Part shown: one piece after another, positions 52,229 through 63,800 of the stretch
How positions within the stretch are numbered: the first letter of the stretch is position 1
Layout of the letters: each line of letters starts with the position of its first letter
DNA from: Moringa oleifera
Lineage: Eukaryota; Streptophyta; Magnoliopsida; Brassicales; Moringaceae
NCBI GenBank assembly: GCA_021397835.1
Contig: JAJFZO010000094.1
Coordinates: 6,052,001 to 6,116,000, forward strand
Reading direction: 5' to 3'
DNA: 64,000 nucleotides
Made by a program: the position numbers and the translations under genes
Notes under the pieces: generated by a model
What the model was told of the DNA's origin: nothing
Databases searched by the model: none
What the model saw: the letters and a program-made list of their open reading frames with translations, nothing else

Positions 52229-52693
52229 TCCTTTATATTATCAATCAAATTTTTATATTTAAAAAATAACAAATAAAATTTTTATTTATCAATTTAGTTT
52301 AAATTAAACTTGATCAAAAATTAAAAATATTCATATTAAAGATTTTATATAATATGTTTTAATTTAATTTTTTTGAAAACGTAAAAAAAAAAATCAAAGT
52401 ATAGTAAAAAAATTATGAGTAGTAAAAAATATATTTTTAAATTTTATTATTAAATATTTAAATAGAATTACAAAAAAAAATACATCTTACATAAAAAAAT
52501 ATTCAAATTTAAGTAATAAACTTGAAATAAAGAGAATAATTCATTTAAATTATTTTTGAGATATTTCAATAACAAAAATATTTTTAGTTTTTCATAATCA
52601 TTCGAACTAAAGTTTAATTTAAATTAAATTATAAATTAAAATTCAATTAATCACTCTTTAAACACAAATGTTTGATTGATATCATAAAGGAAA
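52229..52693. mobile_element. AT-rich inverted-repeat element, copy B (MITE-like)
   Basis: The left end cctttatattatcaatcaaa (52230-52249) matches the reverse complement of the right end (cctttatgatatcaatcaaa) in all but three bases. The arms continue for about 80 bases through tttaaattaaac. The interior of about 300 bp shares ctcaaaaataatt-like and aatgattat-like words, inverted, with copy A. It has no ORF. Likely a non-autonomous DNA element or foldback sequence. Confidence 0.55.
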
Positions 52694-55600
52694 CATTAAT
52701 ATTTTATAAAATTTTAATTCATAATTAAAATTTATATTACATTACCAAAGTCAATAAATAAAATGGTTGATGAGTAACCAAAAAAAAAAAAAATCAATTA
52801 ACAGTTGATTTCCATTTTATGAGTTACATTATCAGAAAATGAAGTTTCTAATGGAAGTGACAATTGACTTTAAGTTTGAAAGTGAAAGTAATTTATCTCA
52901 ATGCTACACCAAACACTACATTTTTTTTTTTTTCCTTTTGTTCCTTTTTGGGTTGACTAAAAACCCACATTAACGTATAATGTATTCATCATGACAACAT
53001 GTATTAAAATTAATATATAGTTTTTTGAGATTTTTTTTCTTTTCTTTTGATTTGGTACGAGTAGCTGAAGGAATGAAATCGAGGCATTAATACCATAATT
53101 CCTTTTTCTCGGTACTATACTTCTTTGATAGCGAAATTTATACTGTGAAAACGATTGCATATTCGAAAATGGGAGGATAGTGTATTTCTACAAATGAGTT
53201 ATCCATAGTGGAAGAATGGCATCTCTTTCCAATTTTATTGTTATCCAAACAAGCAGTATGACGAAGCATGAAATCGTGTCAATTTTTTGAGCTACACATA
53301 AGGACAATCATAGAATATATTACAATTAAATATGTTAATTTTACTGCAAAGATAAAACAATAGTATTATTCCTCAAATTATAAATTATAATTTTGTATTA
53401 CCCGTTTTTAATTTTTACAATCATATAATTTTATTTATATCGAGATGTCAACCACAATTTTTATGATTTCTATGTGCGAAAATATGAGAATAAGAAATTC
53501 ATTAATTTTATGAGAAATCAAACATATCGATTTTTTCACACACATATATATATACACACAAAACATTTTATAACTTAATTTTTAGATTCAATCAATGTAT
53601 GTAATATCTCGATTTGATAAATAAAATTTAAAATTATAAAAAATTATTATAAAAATAAATAATGTCTATATAGTAATAGGGTCAATGACACAAAATTTGA
53701 CATCAATGATATGTGAGAAAAAAAGAATTTAAATGCAAGAAATAACATATTAAAAAAAAAAAAAGGAAAACAACAAACGGGAAATGAAAGAAAAGAAAAA
53801 GGAGATTGAGAATCTTGTGCCTAGAATGGAGTTGAAATCGGACAATGTTTTATGTATAATAGGCAATGAGTGCTACAATGATAGTCATGGTAGAAGCATC
53901 AAGCAAATAGAGGAATATGAATTTGTAGTTATTAACTTTTATTACATGCCTTAGAGAGAGCATATGACAAGTCATAATAATAATACATGTAACATTACTT
54001 GAAAGATAATCAATGATGGCCCACATTACTGTGACATAGGCCCATGGGCCCATCAAAAAATCCAATAATCTCCTATGAGATTCTGCCACAACGCTTTCAA
54101 TGGGCCCCAGGAAGTCTAATCATATGGCCCACCAACTCTTCAGCCTGAAAAATTATATTTAAGAAAAAAAGGTGAAATAAGGAATTGAAATAATGGCGGT
54201 CTGACAAATCTACCGAATGCTGCTATGGAATCGTACAGTTCTTAAAGATGTTCAAGTGAAAGAGTGAAACCGAATAATGAGGTTTGTGGGAGAACAGCTA
54301 ACTTCCCTACTGGTACTGGCCCTACATGCTCCCCCCCCTGCTGGGTTCTGTTATCTGTTGCTCTTTGTGTGTCAAAAGGATCCTAACTCTCCTATCTTCA
54401 TTGTTAAGATGCATAATTTTACAATATATTGTTCATTTGAGATAACATATAGTGATTATAATTAATTAATACTTTTTTAAAAAATTATCTTGTAAAATTA
54501 AAATATGTTTAAATACTGATCTACACCTGATTTTTTTTTTGGGGTATAAATCATCGAGTCAAATTTTTTTTTTTTATAAATTTTGATTTTGGTCATTATT
54601 AATGGAAGGGCTGGAGATTGGGTGGAAATGTTTGGTAGAAGGGTGTGAGGTGTTAGAGAAATGAGATGTCAATAGGACAGCTAGCAAGAATGATATGTTG
54701 GAGGGTGCAGTGCAGGGTTGCTTGAAGCAGGCCATCATGAGTTTGATTTGGGCAGTCATGTGGCTTAACCACCTAAATAATACAACTGTTGTAGGCCTCC
54801 CTGACCCTTTCCCCCATGTGGTAGGTTCTCTGACCTTATTTTCAATCCACGACCACATAACATTCCTCCGTAACTGTCCGTTCACACTCCCTCACTTTTA
54901 TTACATATTCCACCATCTTGTACAAAACCCAGGAACGAGGACTAATGCATTTCAGGTTTTTTATGGTTAAGCCCAAGCCTGATTGTGCTGCAACCCAAAA
55001 TTATAATGAAGTCTGATGTTGGCCCAAATTGCTATTTTGTCTCATGAGCCCTGTTACGGTCCCAAGTGGAAGTTCCATTTCATGAGGTCCAGACCCCTAA
55101 TTCCTATTTCCAGTCCCCTTTTGTTCTTTCTAAGGTCTACAGCCAGGCCCAAGCGGAATTGGTCAATAGTGAAGGGGCCATTCCTTTCCGTAAAGGCTTT
55201 TTTAACTAGGCAAAGCAAAAACAAAACTGGCTTTTTCTGATTCTCCCAGACAATGAAGAGAAAAAGCTACAAGAATGGGGAAGCAGGCATAAGTGGACAA
55301 GCAACTTGGCACTCTTTTGGTTATTGCTGCCTTATCTTATCTTTTCATCAAATGAGTTGTCACCCAAATGTTGCTTCTCTTGGTTTTTGATCTTTCTTGT
55401 CAGAAAGAGTAGAAGAGATGATACTTTTCACCTTCTTAATTAATGACAAAAGTCGTTGGAATCATGAACTGCTTGGTTCTGTATGTTAACTCAATCTCAA
55501 AATTTTCCTCATGAATTTTGTTAAAACTCACCGACAACCTTAACCTTTTTGTATTGCATTTTGAATTTCAATTTGCAAACACTATCTTTTTTTTATTGAG

Positions 55601-56516
55601 AAGAACGATTAAAAAGTAAGGCCATTCTTTCATTTTTTCTTAGCAATGTATAAAACTAATACAAGTTCCTCTGTTTCAGTCATTCTAACTTTCGTCTTCT
55701 TCAAAAAACAAGGGGGAGGTTAGGAGGGAAGAGTAGAAAGGCAACTGGGTATTAAAATTATGCAGATATTTTAGGGGATGATATTGAATGGTGGGCATTG
55801 ATGAATGTGCAGGCCATGTGCCCACATGGAGAACCCATGAGTACTGCTTCTTGTGGTCTACCTCTGGTGTTCTTTTCCGTGCTGTACCGTGCAACTCAGG
55901 ATCCCATATAGCTCTTTTGGCTGGAGTTTTCGCCGACATTGCAACCCGTTTCTGCTCATTTAATTTATCATCATTTCATTAAAACAAGGTAAATAATCCA
56001 TTCTAGTTTTCCTATATTTGCGTACCATGTGTTTGTAGAAATGCCTGAGATATCATATTATTGTCATCATTTTGTGTTATTATATTCTAATGCATAGATA
56101 CCAATTGGGCAATTACTCCACTGTCTAGCTACCAGCCTTGTCTTGAAATCAATCTAATGCGATGCATCAGAGTTGCTCTTTGCATGTGAAGTGATTTAAT
56201 GCCTTCCACATGCATGTCGTTCATCCATCTCTATCTCCCTTTCTCTTTCCAAATGTAACGTATTTTGATGCATTGGGGGGATATTTTCATGTGAAAGAAG
56301 TTATAAGTGCATATTATGGTAACTAATGTCAGCTAGATTTGGATAAGAGAATGAGAATAAACTGTAAAATTATAAATAATTGAGTAAATCATGTTGCAAG
56401 AGGTCAAATTAAATTAATCAAAACATAATAAATGCAGTCAATCCAAGTAACATGTACATGTTCAAAATCAGCTATTATCAATTTCATATCTCATTTTATT
56501 TTTTATGACATTTAGA
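52694..56516. other. Gene-poor region with two mixed-composition islands
   Basis: AT-rich until about 54.2 kb. The islands at 54.6-55.25 and 55.68-56.0 kb are richer in G/C and open in one frame on each strand (54574-54970 and 55685-55982), but I recognise no product. Confidence 0.5.
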
Positions 56517-56518
56517 TG

Positions 56519-56553
<35 letters not shown>
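56517..56553. repeat. (AAT)12 microsatellite
   Basis: About twelve uninterrupted AAT units in intergenic DNA, about 1.7 kb before the GASA gene. Confidence 0.9.
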
Positions 56554-56554
<1 letters not shown>

Positions 56555-56882
56555 CTGATTTTGGTATCAAGGCATTTTTTTAACAATAATTCTGGAAATT
56601 TTTTACACAAACTTTTTAGAGAGATCTGTGTTCATTTGGTTAGAGTAATATCATTACGTATGTGCATAAGCCTAAGAAGTTTTACCAAGCACATAGAATG
56701 GCTTAGAGAATATTTTATATGCTTTTAAGTCTTGGCTTTGTCTTATTTTCAATTATGGGAATGAACTTACTTTGATAAGGAGATTGGACCTGTGTTTCCA
56801 GGTGGGATTTAATCAAAGGATCTGTGCTTAAAGTAGAGGGAAATCACATAATTTGAAGAAGAAGGTGCATTAATAATGGATT

Positions 56883-58029
56883 CACGTGCATTACAATGAT
56901 GATTGGCATCATAACTTACATTGCTCTTTGCATTATTGCCTTGCTTATGGTCAATTTGAATCAAATGCCTAGGTCTTTGCCCTTTTCTTACTATGTGCTC
57001 TCAAGCTGTATTGCCGTGTGCTCACACCTTCTCTTTGATTTCCGGATTTCAAGCCGACATCCCAAATTATAAGCAGCATATGATAAAGGTATTTTTTATT
57101 CTGAGTTGATATTGATTCCTTTTTAAAAAATGATATTTTGTAATTTATTTTGTTAAACAATTTAAAACATTTTAAAATTTTAAAAATATATCAATATTTA
57201 TTTTATATCTAATTAATAGATATATAATTGATGCAATTGTGAATATAATGTTTAGGGGTCTTCAAATGTGAAACCATGGCGTTGTACTGAAATCAGGTTG
57301 GTTCTGTATTACTATACGTAATTCTAATTATGGAAGGCAGAATGCCCAAAGATGCGAGAGGCTCAATGGGTGCGGGGTGGTTTACAGCGCACGGTGCGCA
57401 TTTTTGTCAAAGCGGCGTTCACTTTGTGTCACGTGCTATGGCCAGTAGGAGCACATGCAATGGGACAAATTTTTATTCTTTTACAGGGGAACAGATTAGC
57501 CTTTTTTCGCTAATTAATTATTTTTTTAAAGAGGAGTTTGAGATTTCTTTTTGACTTGGTCGGTCTGTGGGGCCCTGATCCACAACTACACTTTAACTAA
57601 CTCCTCGGTTTCCACCTCCCTCTTCAATGCACCGTCGGCCTCTGTCAAAAACTCATTTACTTCCCATCTACCAAACAAGCCTTTACCATTAATTTACACA
57701 TTTTTTAAAATATTAATATACTGAATTAATAAAATATTTTTAATGTTATGAAAAGATTCAACACAAAATTAAATAAGTACAAATTTTAATTTTTTAATTA
57801 TAAATTACTAAATAAAAACAGAATTTTCAATAATTTTATATTAAGAACAGAAAGAGAAGATATTATAGGCTCCGTTAAAAAAGGGGAGAAAACGCCCTCT
57901 ATCTTTAGTCGGTTTGGCTTTCCAAAATAACTTTTTCTCACTTTTGTGTGCCCAGGATGGGACCCTTTGGTCAGGGGCATTAAAACTGCCAATGCCACTG
58001 TTGCCTGGTAAAATCAGCTGGTACACGTG
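56883..58029 (+). promoter_or_regulatory. GASA upstream region with three G-boxes
   Basis: CACGTG occurs at 56883-56888, 57430-57435 and 58024-58029, the last about 205 bp before the GASA ATG. A 13-bp perfect palindrome gcgcacggtgcgc sits at 57387-57399, close to the middle box. GASA genes respond to gibberellin, ABA and sugars in known plants; G-boxes would fit the ABA part but do not prove it. A TATA-like tattaata near 58118 gives a plausible start site. Confidence 0.45.
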
Positions 58030-58233
58030 TCATTCCCAACAGGCAAGACCACTCTAGGAACCATAGGGGCCGGCGCAGCCAACAATTTCAGGACCATCTC
58101 CCTCATATTGAGATCTCTATTAATACCCCGCACCAGCGTGAGTGCCCTTCATCAAACTTCTCTTCCCTTCTTCTTCAGTCCTTTGTGTCTCTTCGGAGTT
58201 TCAGGGAGGGGTTTGATTCGTTGCGGAAAGGAC

Positions 58234-59069
58234 ATGGCTAAGTTCGCGGCTGTCTTCCTCTTGGTCCTCATTGCCATCTCCATGCTTCAGACAATGGTAA
58301 AACACCTTTTTCTTTTCGCATTCTGTGAAAACATGAGAACCTGAAACTGAAATGAGGAAATTAAAAAATATGAAAGTTTCTAAATAGTGTGAAAGTTAAT
58401 GTTTGGTTGCTTCACTGTGTAGGTTATGGCCTCACATGGGCGTGGAGGGCATCACTACGACCAGGTAATCTCTCTTTCCACCTTTCTCTACTCTCTCTTT
58501 CCACCTTTCTCTACTCTCTCTTTCTTGAATTGGCAGATATTATGCTTGTTTAAAGTCCTCAGAGACATGTTTATGCTTACACTCTTTGTGTTGTGGTTAT
58601 TTGTAATGCCAGAAACACTATGGACCTGGGAGTCTCAAGAGCTACGGTGAGTATCAGAGATTTGAAGATCTTTCTCCTACTGATTCTGAGATGCCAATTT
58701 TGAGGAATAGGAAAAAGAATGCGAGAATTCTGTAAAATTTTCTCTGCTGAATCTCAGCTTATGTTGTTCAATTGGTCAAAGCCACTGTAGACCGCAGTCA
58801 AAATTCTCTTGACCAAACTGACGATGCTGTTTTTGACCTTTCCCTTTTGGTAATTTAACTTCTGTTTGCTTATCATGAAATGACCAGAATGCCCATCTGA
58901 GTGCTCGAGGAGGTGCGGCAAGACCCAGTACCACAAGCCATGCATGTTCTTCTGTCAGAAGTGCTGCAGGAAGTGCCTCTGTGTTCCTCCTGGTTTCTAC
59001 GGCAACAAGGCAGTGTGCCCCTGCTACAACAACTGGAAGACCAAGGAAGGAGGACCCAAGTGCCCTTAA
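58234..59069 (+). CDS. GASA6: Gibberellin-regulated cysteine-rich peptide (GASA6/snakin type)
   Basis: Secreted peptide precursor of 106 residues. Exons 58234-58296, 58423-58464, 58613-58646 and 58888-59069 join in phase; the two middle exons are only 42 and 34 nt. A signal peptide covers about residues 1-24 (MAKFAAVFLLVLIAISMLQT). A short variable His/Gly stretch follows, then the GASA domain from GPGSLKSYECPSEC to KEGGPKCP with all twelve conserved Cys (48, 52, 56, 65, 69, 72, 73, 76, 78, 90, 92, 105). The YHKPCMFFCQKCC and CLCVPPGFYGNK blocks and the GSLKSY lead-in match Arabidopsis GASA6 best. The family acts in the wall or apoplast in growth, germination and defence, with six disulfides. 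In Arabidopsis GASA6 follows MYB31 and MIF1, as here. Confidence 0.94.
58471..58523 (+). repeat. 23-bp pyrimidine-rich tandem repeat in GASA intron 2
   Basis: The unit tctctttccacctttctcta plus three bases occurs twice in tandem and begins a third time. It lies right after the donor of the second intron. Confidence 0.85.
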
Positions 59070-60568
59070 ATTTGCCCTTTTTTTCCCTTCTTAAGACCCT
59101 TAATTACCTTAATTACTATGTTATTGCACTACCCACTCGGTGCTAACCATATTCTGGGTGTGTTTTCTACGACTTGGGTTCCTTAATCACTGTGTCACTC
59201 CATGAGATGTTTCCTTCTAAATGAGAGTGGCTGAAATCTATCATCAATGATTATGTTATTTTTTACTATTGCAAATCAAATCATTTGCACTTGCTTTGCT
59301 TCTGTACATGAAATCATTGAGAATGGCAATGCCTGTCTCTTGGGAATCCAATACGAGATCTCTTTCTTTTTTTCCATCATAAAGAGAGAGAAAATAACAG
59401 AAGTGAACAGAATAAAGCAGATCTCAGATCTAGACTTAAATGATCCAACATGTTAGTCACAGAATTTACTCTCTTACCCTAACCTTACCCATATGGGTCT
59501 GTTTGGACAACCTTGAATCAAGACCAAACAAAAGCTCAAAGTACCCTCCCACTTTTACCCGACAAGCATGCCAAATCTAACATGGTGCCATCATTTATGG
59601 GCTACCCATTTCTTGGGCAGTATTACCCTGTTGCTGAATCTTGAGACTAGACTGCCATGATCATTTTTAACTTTTTAGGGACTTGGTTTTTATTTGGTTC
59701 AACAAAATGTTTGAACTATGATTTTGGACGGATTTAGTTTATGTTAATATTTTAAAGAATACTTGATTTCTGTTAGAAATACTTGGAAAGATAAGAGTTT
59801 TATGATTAAACCAGTGGAAACAATAATCATGGGCAACTTCTGAAATCCAGTCCAATCTATAGTATATAATACTAGTGAATTATGAACTGAGATCTGAACA
59901 AATAAATCCGAAACATTATTGAAACGGGAAATATCATTTCATTGAAACAAAGAAAAAATAATTAGATATTAAAAGTAATAAAAAGAGTAAAGATAAATTT
60001 AAATAAAAATTTTGAATTATATTCTGTTTGGTTGAATTAGTAGTATATATTTTTATTTGATTTAATTGAGATTTTGAAAATATAAAATATTTAAATTAAA
60101 ATTCTTAATTAAAATGAAATTTGATTAGTTTCTTTTATAAATATAAATATCTAAGTTATTATAAAAAAATTTTAAATTTTTTGAGTATTGAATGTGTATA
60201 CATATATATAATTTTATATTGTCAAATATTTAAAAAAATTATAAAAATAACTTGTAATTCATAAAATTGTTCAAATTTAAAGTATAAATTAAAAAAACAT
60301 AGAATTTATTTGATTTACTTTTCAAAGTATTTTAATAATAAAAATATTTTTAAATTTGTACAAATGTTTGCATTAAACTATAGCTTAAATTAAATTAAAA
60401 TATGAAATAGATATTTAATTTTATTGATAATTATATTTTAAATTAAAAAGTTGATATAATTTAATTTTTTTTTAATAATTAGCCAAAGAGTTGTTTATAG
60501 GCTAACTTCATACTCATTATATAAATCAAAGAGAAAGCTAATTTAGAAAAGAAAAAAGAAGGGGCCCT
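59070..60568. other. Intergenic, GASA 3' region to SMC4 promoter
   Basis: GASA 3' UTR, then AT-rich DNA from 59.7 kb. A segment at about 60290-60440 resembles one arm of the inverted-repeat family at 48.4 and 52.2 kb in reverse orientation. No gene seen. Confidence 0.55.
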
Positions 60569-60633
60569 GGCCCATATGCGGCGCGGCTATGGCCCATCTC
60601 GTTTGAACTGCCAATTTTCAGTTTCCCGCCAAA
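60569..60633 (+). promoter_or_regulatory. SMC4 promoter: two Site II boxes and an E2F site
   Basis: GGCCCA (Site II, reverse of TGGGCC) occurs at 60569-60574 and 60591-60596. TTTCCCGCCAAA at 60622-60633 is a full E2F consensus, 175 bp before the ATG. E2F and Site II/TCP boxes together are the known signature of plant S-phase and proliferation genes, which suits a condensin subunit. Confidence 0.7.
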
Positions 60634-60807
60634 CATAATTGTTTTTCTTTCATTTTTCATTTGATTTTTATCCGAAGGTATTGTTTCCTCAACAAGATGA
60701 CACGGGTTGAAGTTGTGGTAGTCGGACGTGGAGTTCTGTAACCAGGATAACAGGTTTGCATCAGTCGAAAGAGGAGTAAATATAGGCCACTGAGCTGATT
60801 TAGCGAG

Positions 60808-63800
60808 ATGGTGGTGGAATCGGCGAACGAGTTTTCAACTCGCGGTGAGTCCAATTCGGTCCAACGAAAACCGAGAGCCCCCAGGCTATACATTAAGGAA
60901 TTGGTCATGAAGAACTTCAAATCTTACGCTGGTGAACAGCGTGTGGGTCCCTTCCACAAGGTTAGGGTTTACTAATCGCTCTCTGCATGTTTATCTGTTC
61001 AGAGTTAGGGTTTCTGGTTTGGTTACGGAGAGAATGGTCTTAAATTCCAGGAAGGGAAGTAAATTAGATGTAAAATTAGAAAGCTTGAGTAGGGTGAGTT
61101 TGGCCAAATGATTGCCGTGGAATAGGTGCAGTTTTGTGGGAGTTTGAGTGTTGGAATCAACAAATAGAAAGGCAGTAATTGGAAGTTTGTTTTCCTTCCT
61201 GCTAGCTGTGTATTTGTTTCTCAGCATCCGAACGGAAAATAGATTTTATTCAATTCTGGAACTCATTTCTTTCTATTTCACTCACTCTCTCACTTTGATT
61301 CCTTTGTTCTCCTTTTTTTTTTTTGTTTTTTTGTGGAAGTTTAGAGTTTTTCTGCAGTTGTTGGCCCTAATGGGAGTGGGAAGAGCAATGTGATTGATGC
61401 CATGCTATTTGTATTTGGGAAGAGGGCTAAGCAGGTATGAAGAATTTGCAAAATAAACTTTCCTTTCTTTCTATATTGAATACTAAGTCTCGTTTATCTC
61501 ATAGCAACCAAATTATACCCGCATAAAAGTATACAACTGCTCCACTTTTAGTCTAATTGCTTGTTTTGTTTGTGATTTAAATTCCCAGATGCGACTTAAC
61601 AAAGTTTCGGAGCTTATTCACAATTCTACTAATCATCAGAACCTGGACAGTGCTGGTGTTTCTGTTCATTTTCAGGAGATTGTTGATCTGGTAGTTTTTT
61701 ATACTCTGTTAAGAATCTGCTTTTGGGGTGGGGAAGGTCAGTGGGGCCAGAAGTGGGTAGAACTGTGTGAGTATTCCTAGGTCGCTTCAAAGATATTCAG
61801 GACTCATATTTATGTATCTCAGAAATTCAGATGTCAGGATAAATATGCCATCTGTTATACTTTGCTCAATTGTGTTGACCTTCTGTTTACTGCTCATTAT
61901 TTGCGGATTTCTAAAATTCAACATCTGAATTTACTGCTTTTTTTTTTCTTGATTAATTGAAGTTAAGGAATTTGCATGAAGTGGTCTTTTAAAGTTATTT
62001 CCTAATGGCTGCAGGATGATGAAACATATGAAGCTGTTCCAGGAACTGATTTTGTGATTACTCGGGTCGCATTTCGGGATAACTCCTCTAAGTATTACAT
62101 CAATGACCGGCCAAGTAATTTTACTGAAGTTACTAAGAAACTGATAGGAAAAGGAATTGACCTGGACAATAACCGTTTCTTGATACTTCAGGTTCAGTGT
62201 TATAGTCAGTTGCTTTTAATATGAGTAAGTTTGCTTTTATGTTTTCTTACATCTCCTAGTTGATTGTTTTCAGGGTGAGGTTGAGCAAATTTCACTGATG
62301 AAGCCAAAAGCTCAAGGGCCTCATGATGATGGTTTCCTTGAATACCTAGAGGATATAATTGGAACTAACAAATATGTTGAAAAAATTGATGAATCGTATA
62401 AGCAGTGAGTACCTTCTGGATGTTTATCAGAAATTTTACATGCTTTCTTCTTGCTTATTTCAGTCATGATGGATTGTCTGGTAAGTGTACATCATATTGA
62501 GTGATTGTGAAGCTAGGACTCGATTTTCATTATTGTAGATGAAGATTGTAAAAGCTGAGCGTAAAGATAATAACATCTGATCAGATGGAAAGTTCAAAGT
62601 GCAATTTTTATCAATTTTTAAGGTGAAGCAGCTGTCCAAATAATGCAGCTTTTTGACTAGGACAATATGACATGTCTTTTTAGTTGTTAACAATATTTAT
62701 CAGGTGGTTTATTCAATTCCTTCTTCTTTTTTTAGTTGTTAACAATATTTATCAGCTTTCTGACTAAGACAATATGACATATCTTTTTAGTTGTTAACAG
62801 TATTTAGCAGGTGGTGTATTCAATTCCTTCTTCTTTTTTTAAATGATAAAATATTAATATTTGTACCTTTCAACATGACTTTGGTGAGGTGCTCTGGTTG
62901 CCACATGGCTAAAGCCTTCTCTACTCTTTTGCTTCCACTATATTGGAAAGAATATTTGTATTCTGCTCTGTCATGGAATTCCCAGAAGTATAACTCTTTC
63001 TTTCTCCTTTTCCTTTTTGTTTTTTAAACTTAAATTGTCTCTTAGGCTAGAGTGCCTCAATGAGAAAAGATCCGGTGTTGTGCAAATGGTCAAGTTAGCA
63101 GAGAAAGAGAGAGATAGCCTGGAGGTTTGTATATGTTTGCAGCTTCGTGCATCATGGTTAAGTGTCTGCTCTTCTAATGTGTTTTTCCTTTTTTTTTTTT
63201 CTCCTTTGCAACAGGAAGTGAAGAATGAAGCAGAAGCCTACATGCTGAAAGAGTTGTCAGTCTTGAAATGGCAAGAGAAAGCCACCGAGTTGGCTTATGA
63301 AGAGACCAGTGTTAAAGTGACTGAACAACAAGAAACTATATTAAGCTTAGAGGAAAATCTAAAGAATGAAAAGTAATTGTGGTTACAATATGATTTCAGA
63401 TTTCATGCCTATAGTTAGCATAAAACTTATCTTATGCAGAAGTATACCTTCACATTTTTTTGTTGCAGGGTGAAGATTCAAGAAAGTAATAAAACATTAA
63501 AGGATCTTGAGTTTGTGCACCGCAAGCATATGAAAAGACAAGAGGTTTGTATTCAACTGGACTAATGCTCTTGCAAATAAGTACCCAAGGAAAAAAGTAG
63601 TTATGGTTTAACTTTTTCCATTTCTTCATTCTGGGAATTATTAGGAGCTGGATGGTGGCCTTAGAGACTGTAAGGAAAGGTTTAAGGATTTTGAGAGGCA
63701 GGATGTTAAGTATCGAGAAGATTTGAAGCACATGAAACAAAAGATCAAGAAACTGGAGGATAAAATTGAAAAGGTAGTGGAGACACATGGTTTACTTGAA

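Noticed and set aside
20992..58100. Known microRNA precursors
   Set aside because: I looked for mature sequences of common conserved plant miRNAs (156-172, 319, 390-399, 482) and saw no match; novel miRNAs cannot be excluded by eye.
60657..60920. 87-codon minus-strand frame over the SMC4 promoter and first exon
   Set aside because: Antisense of SMC4 exon 1; no features of its own.
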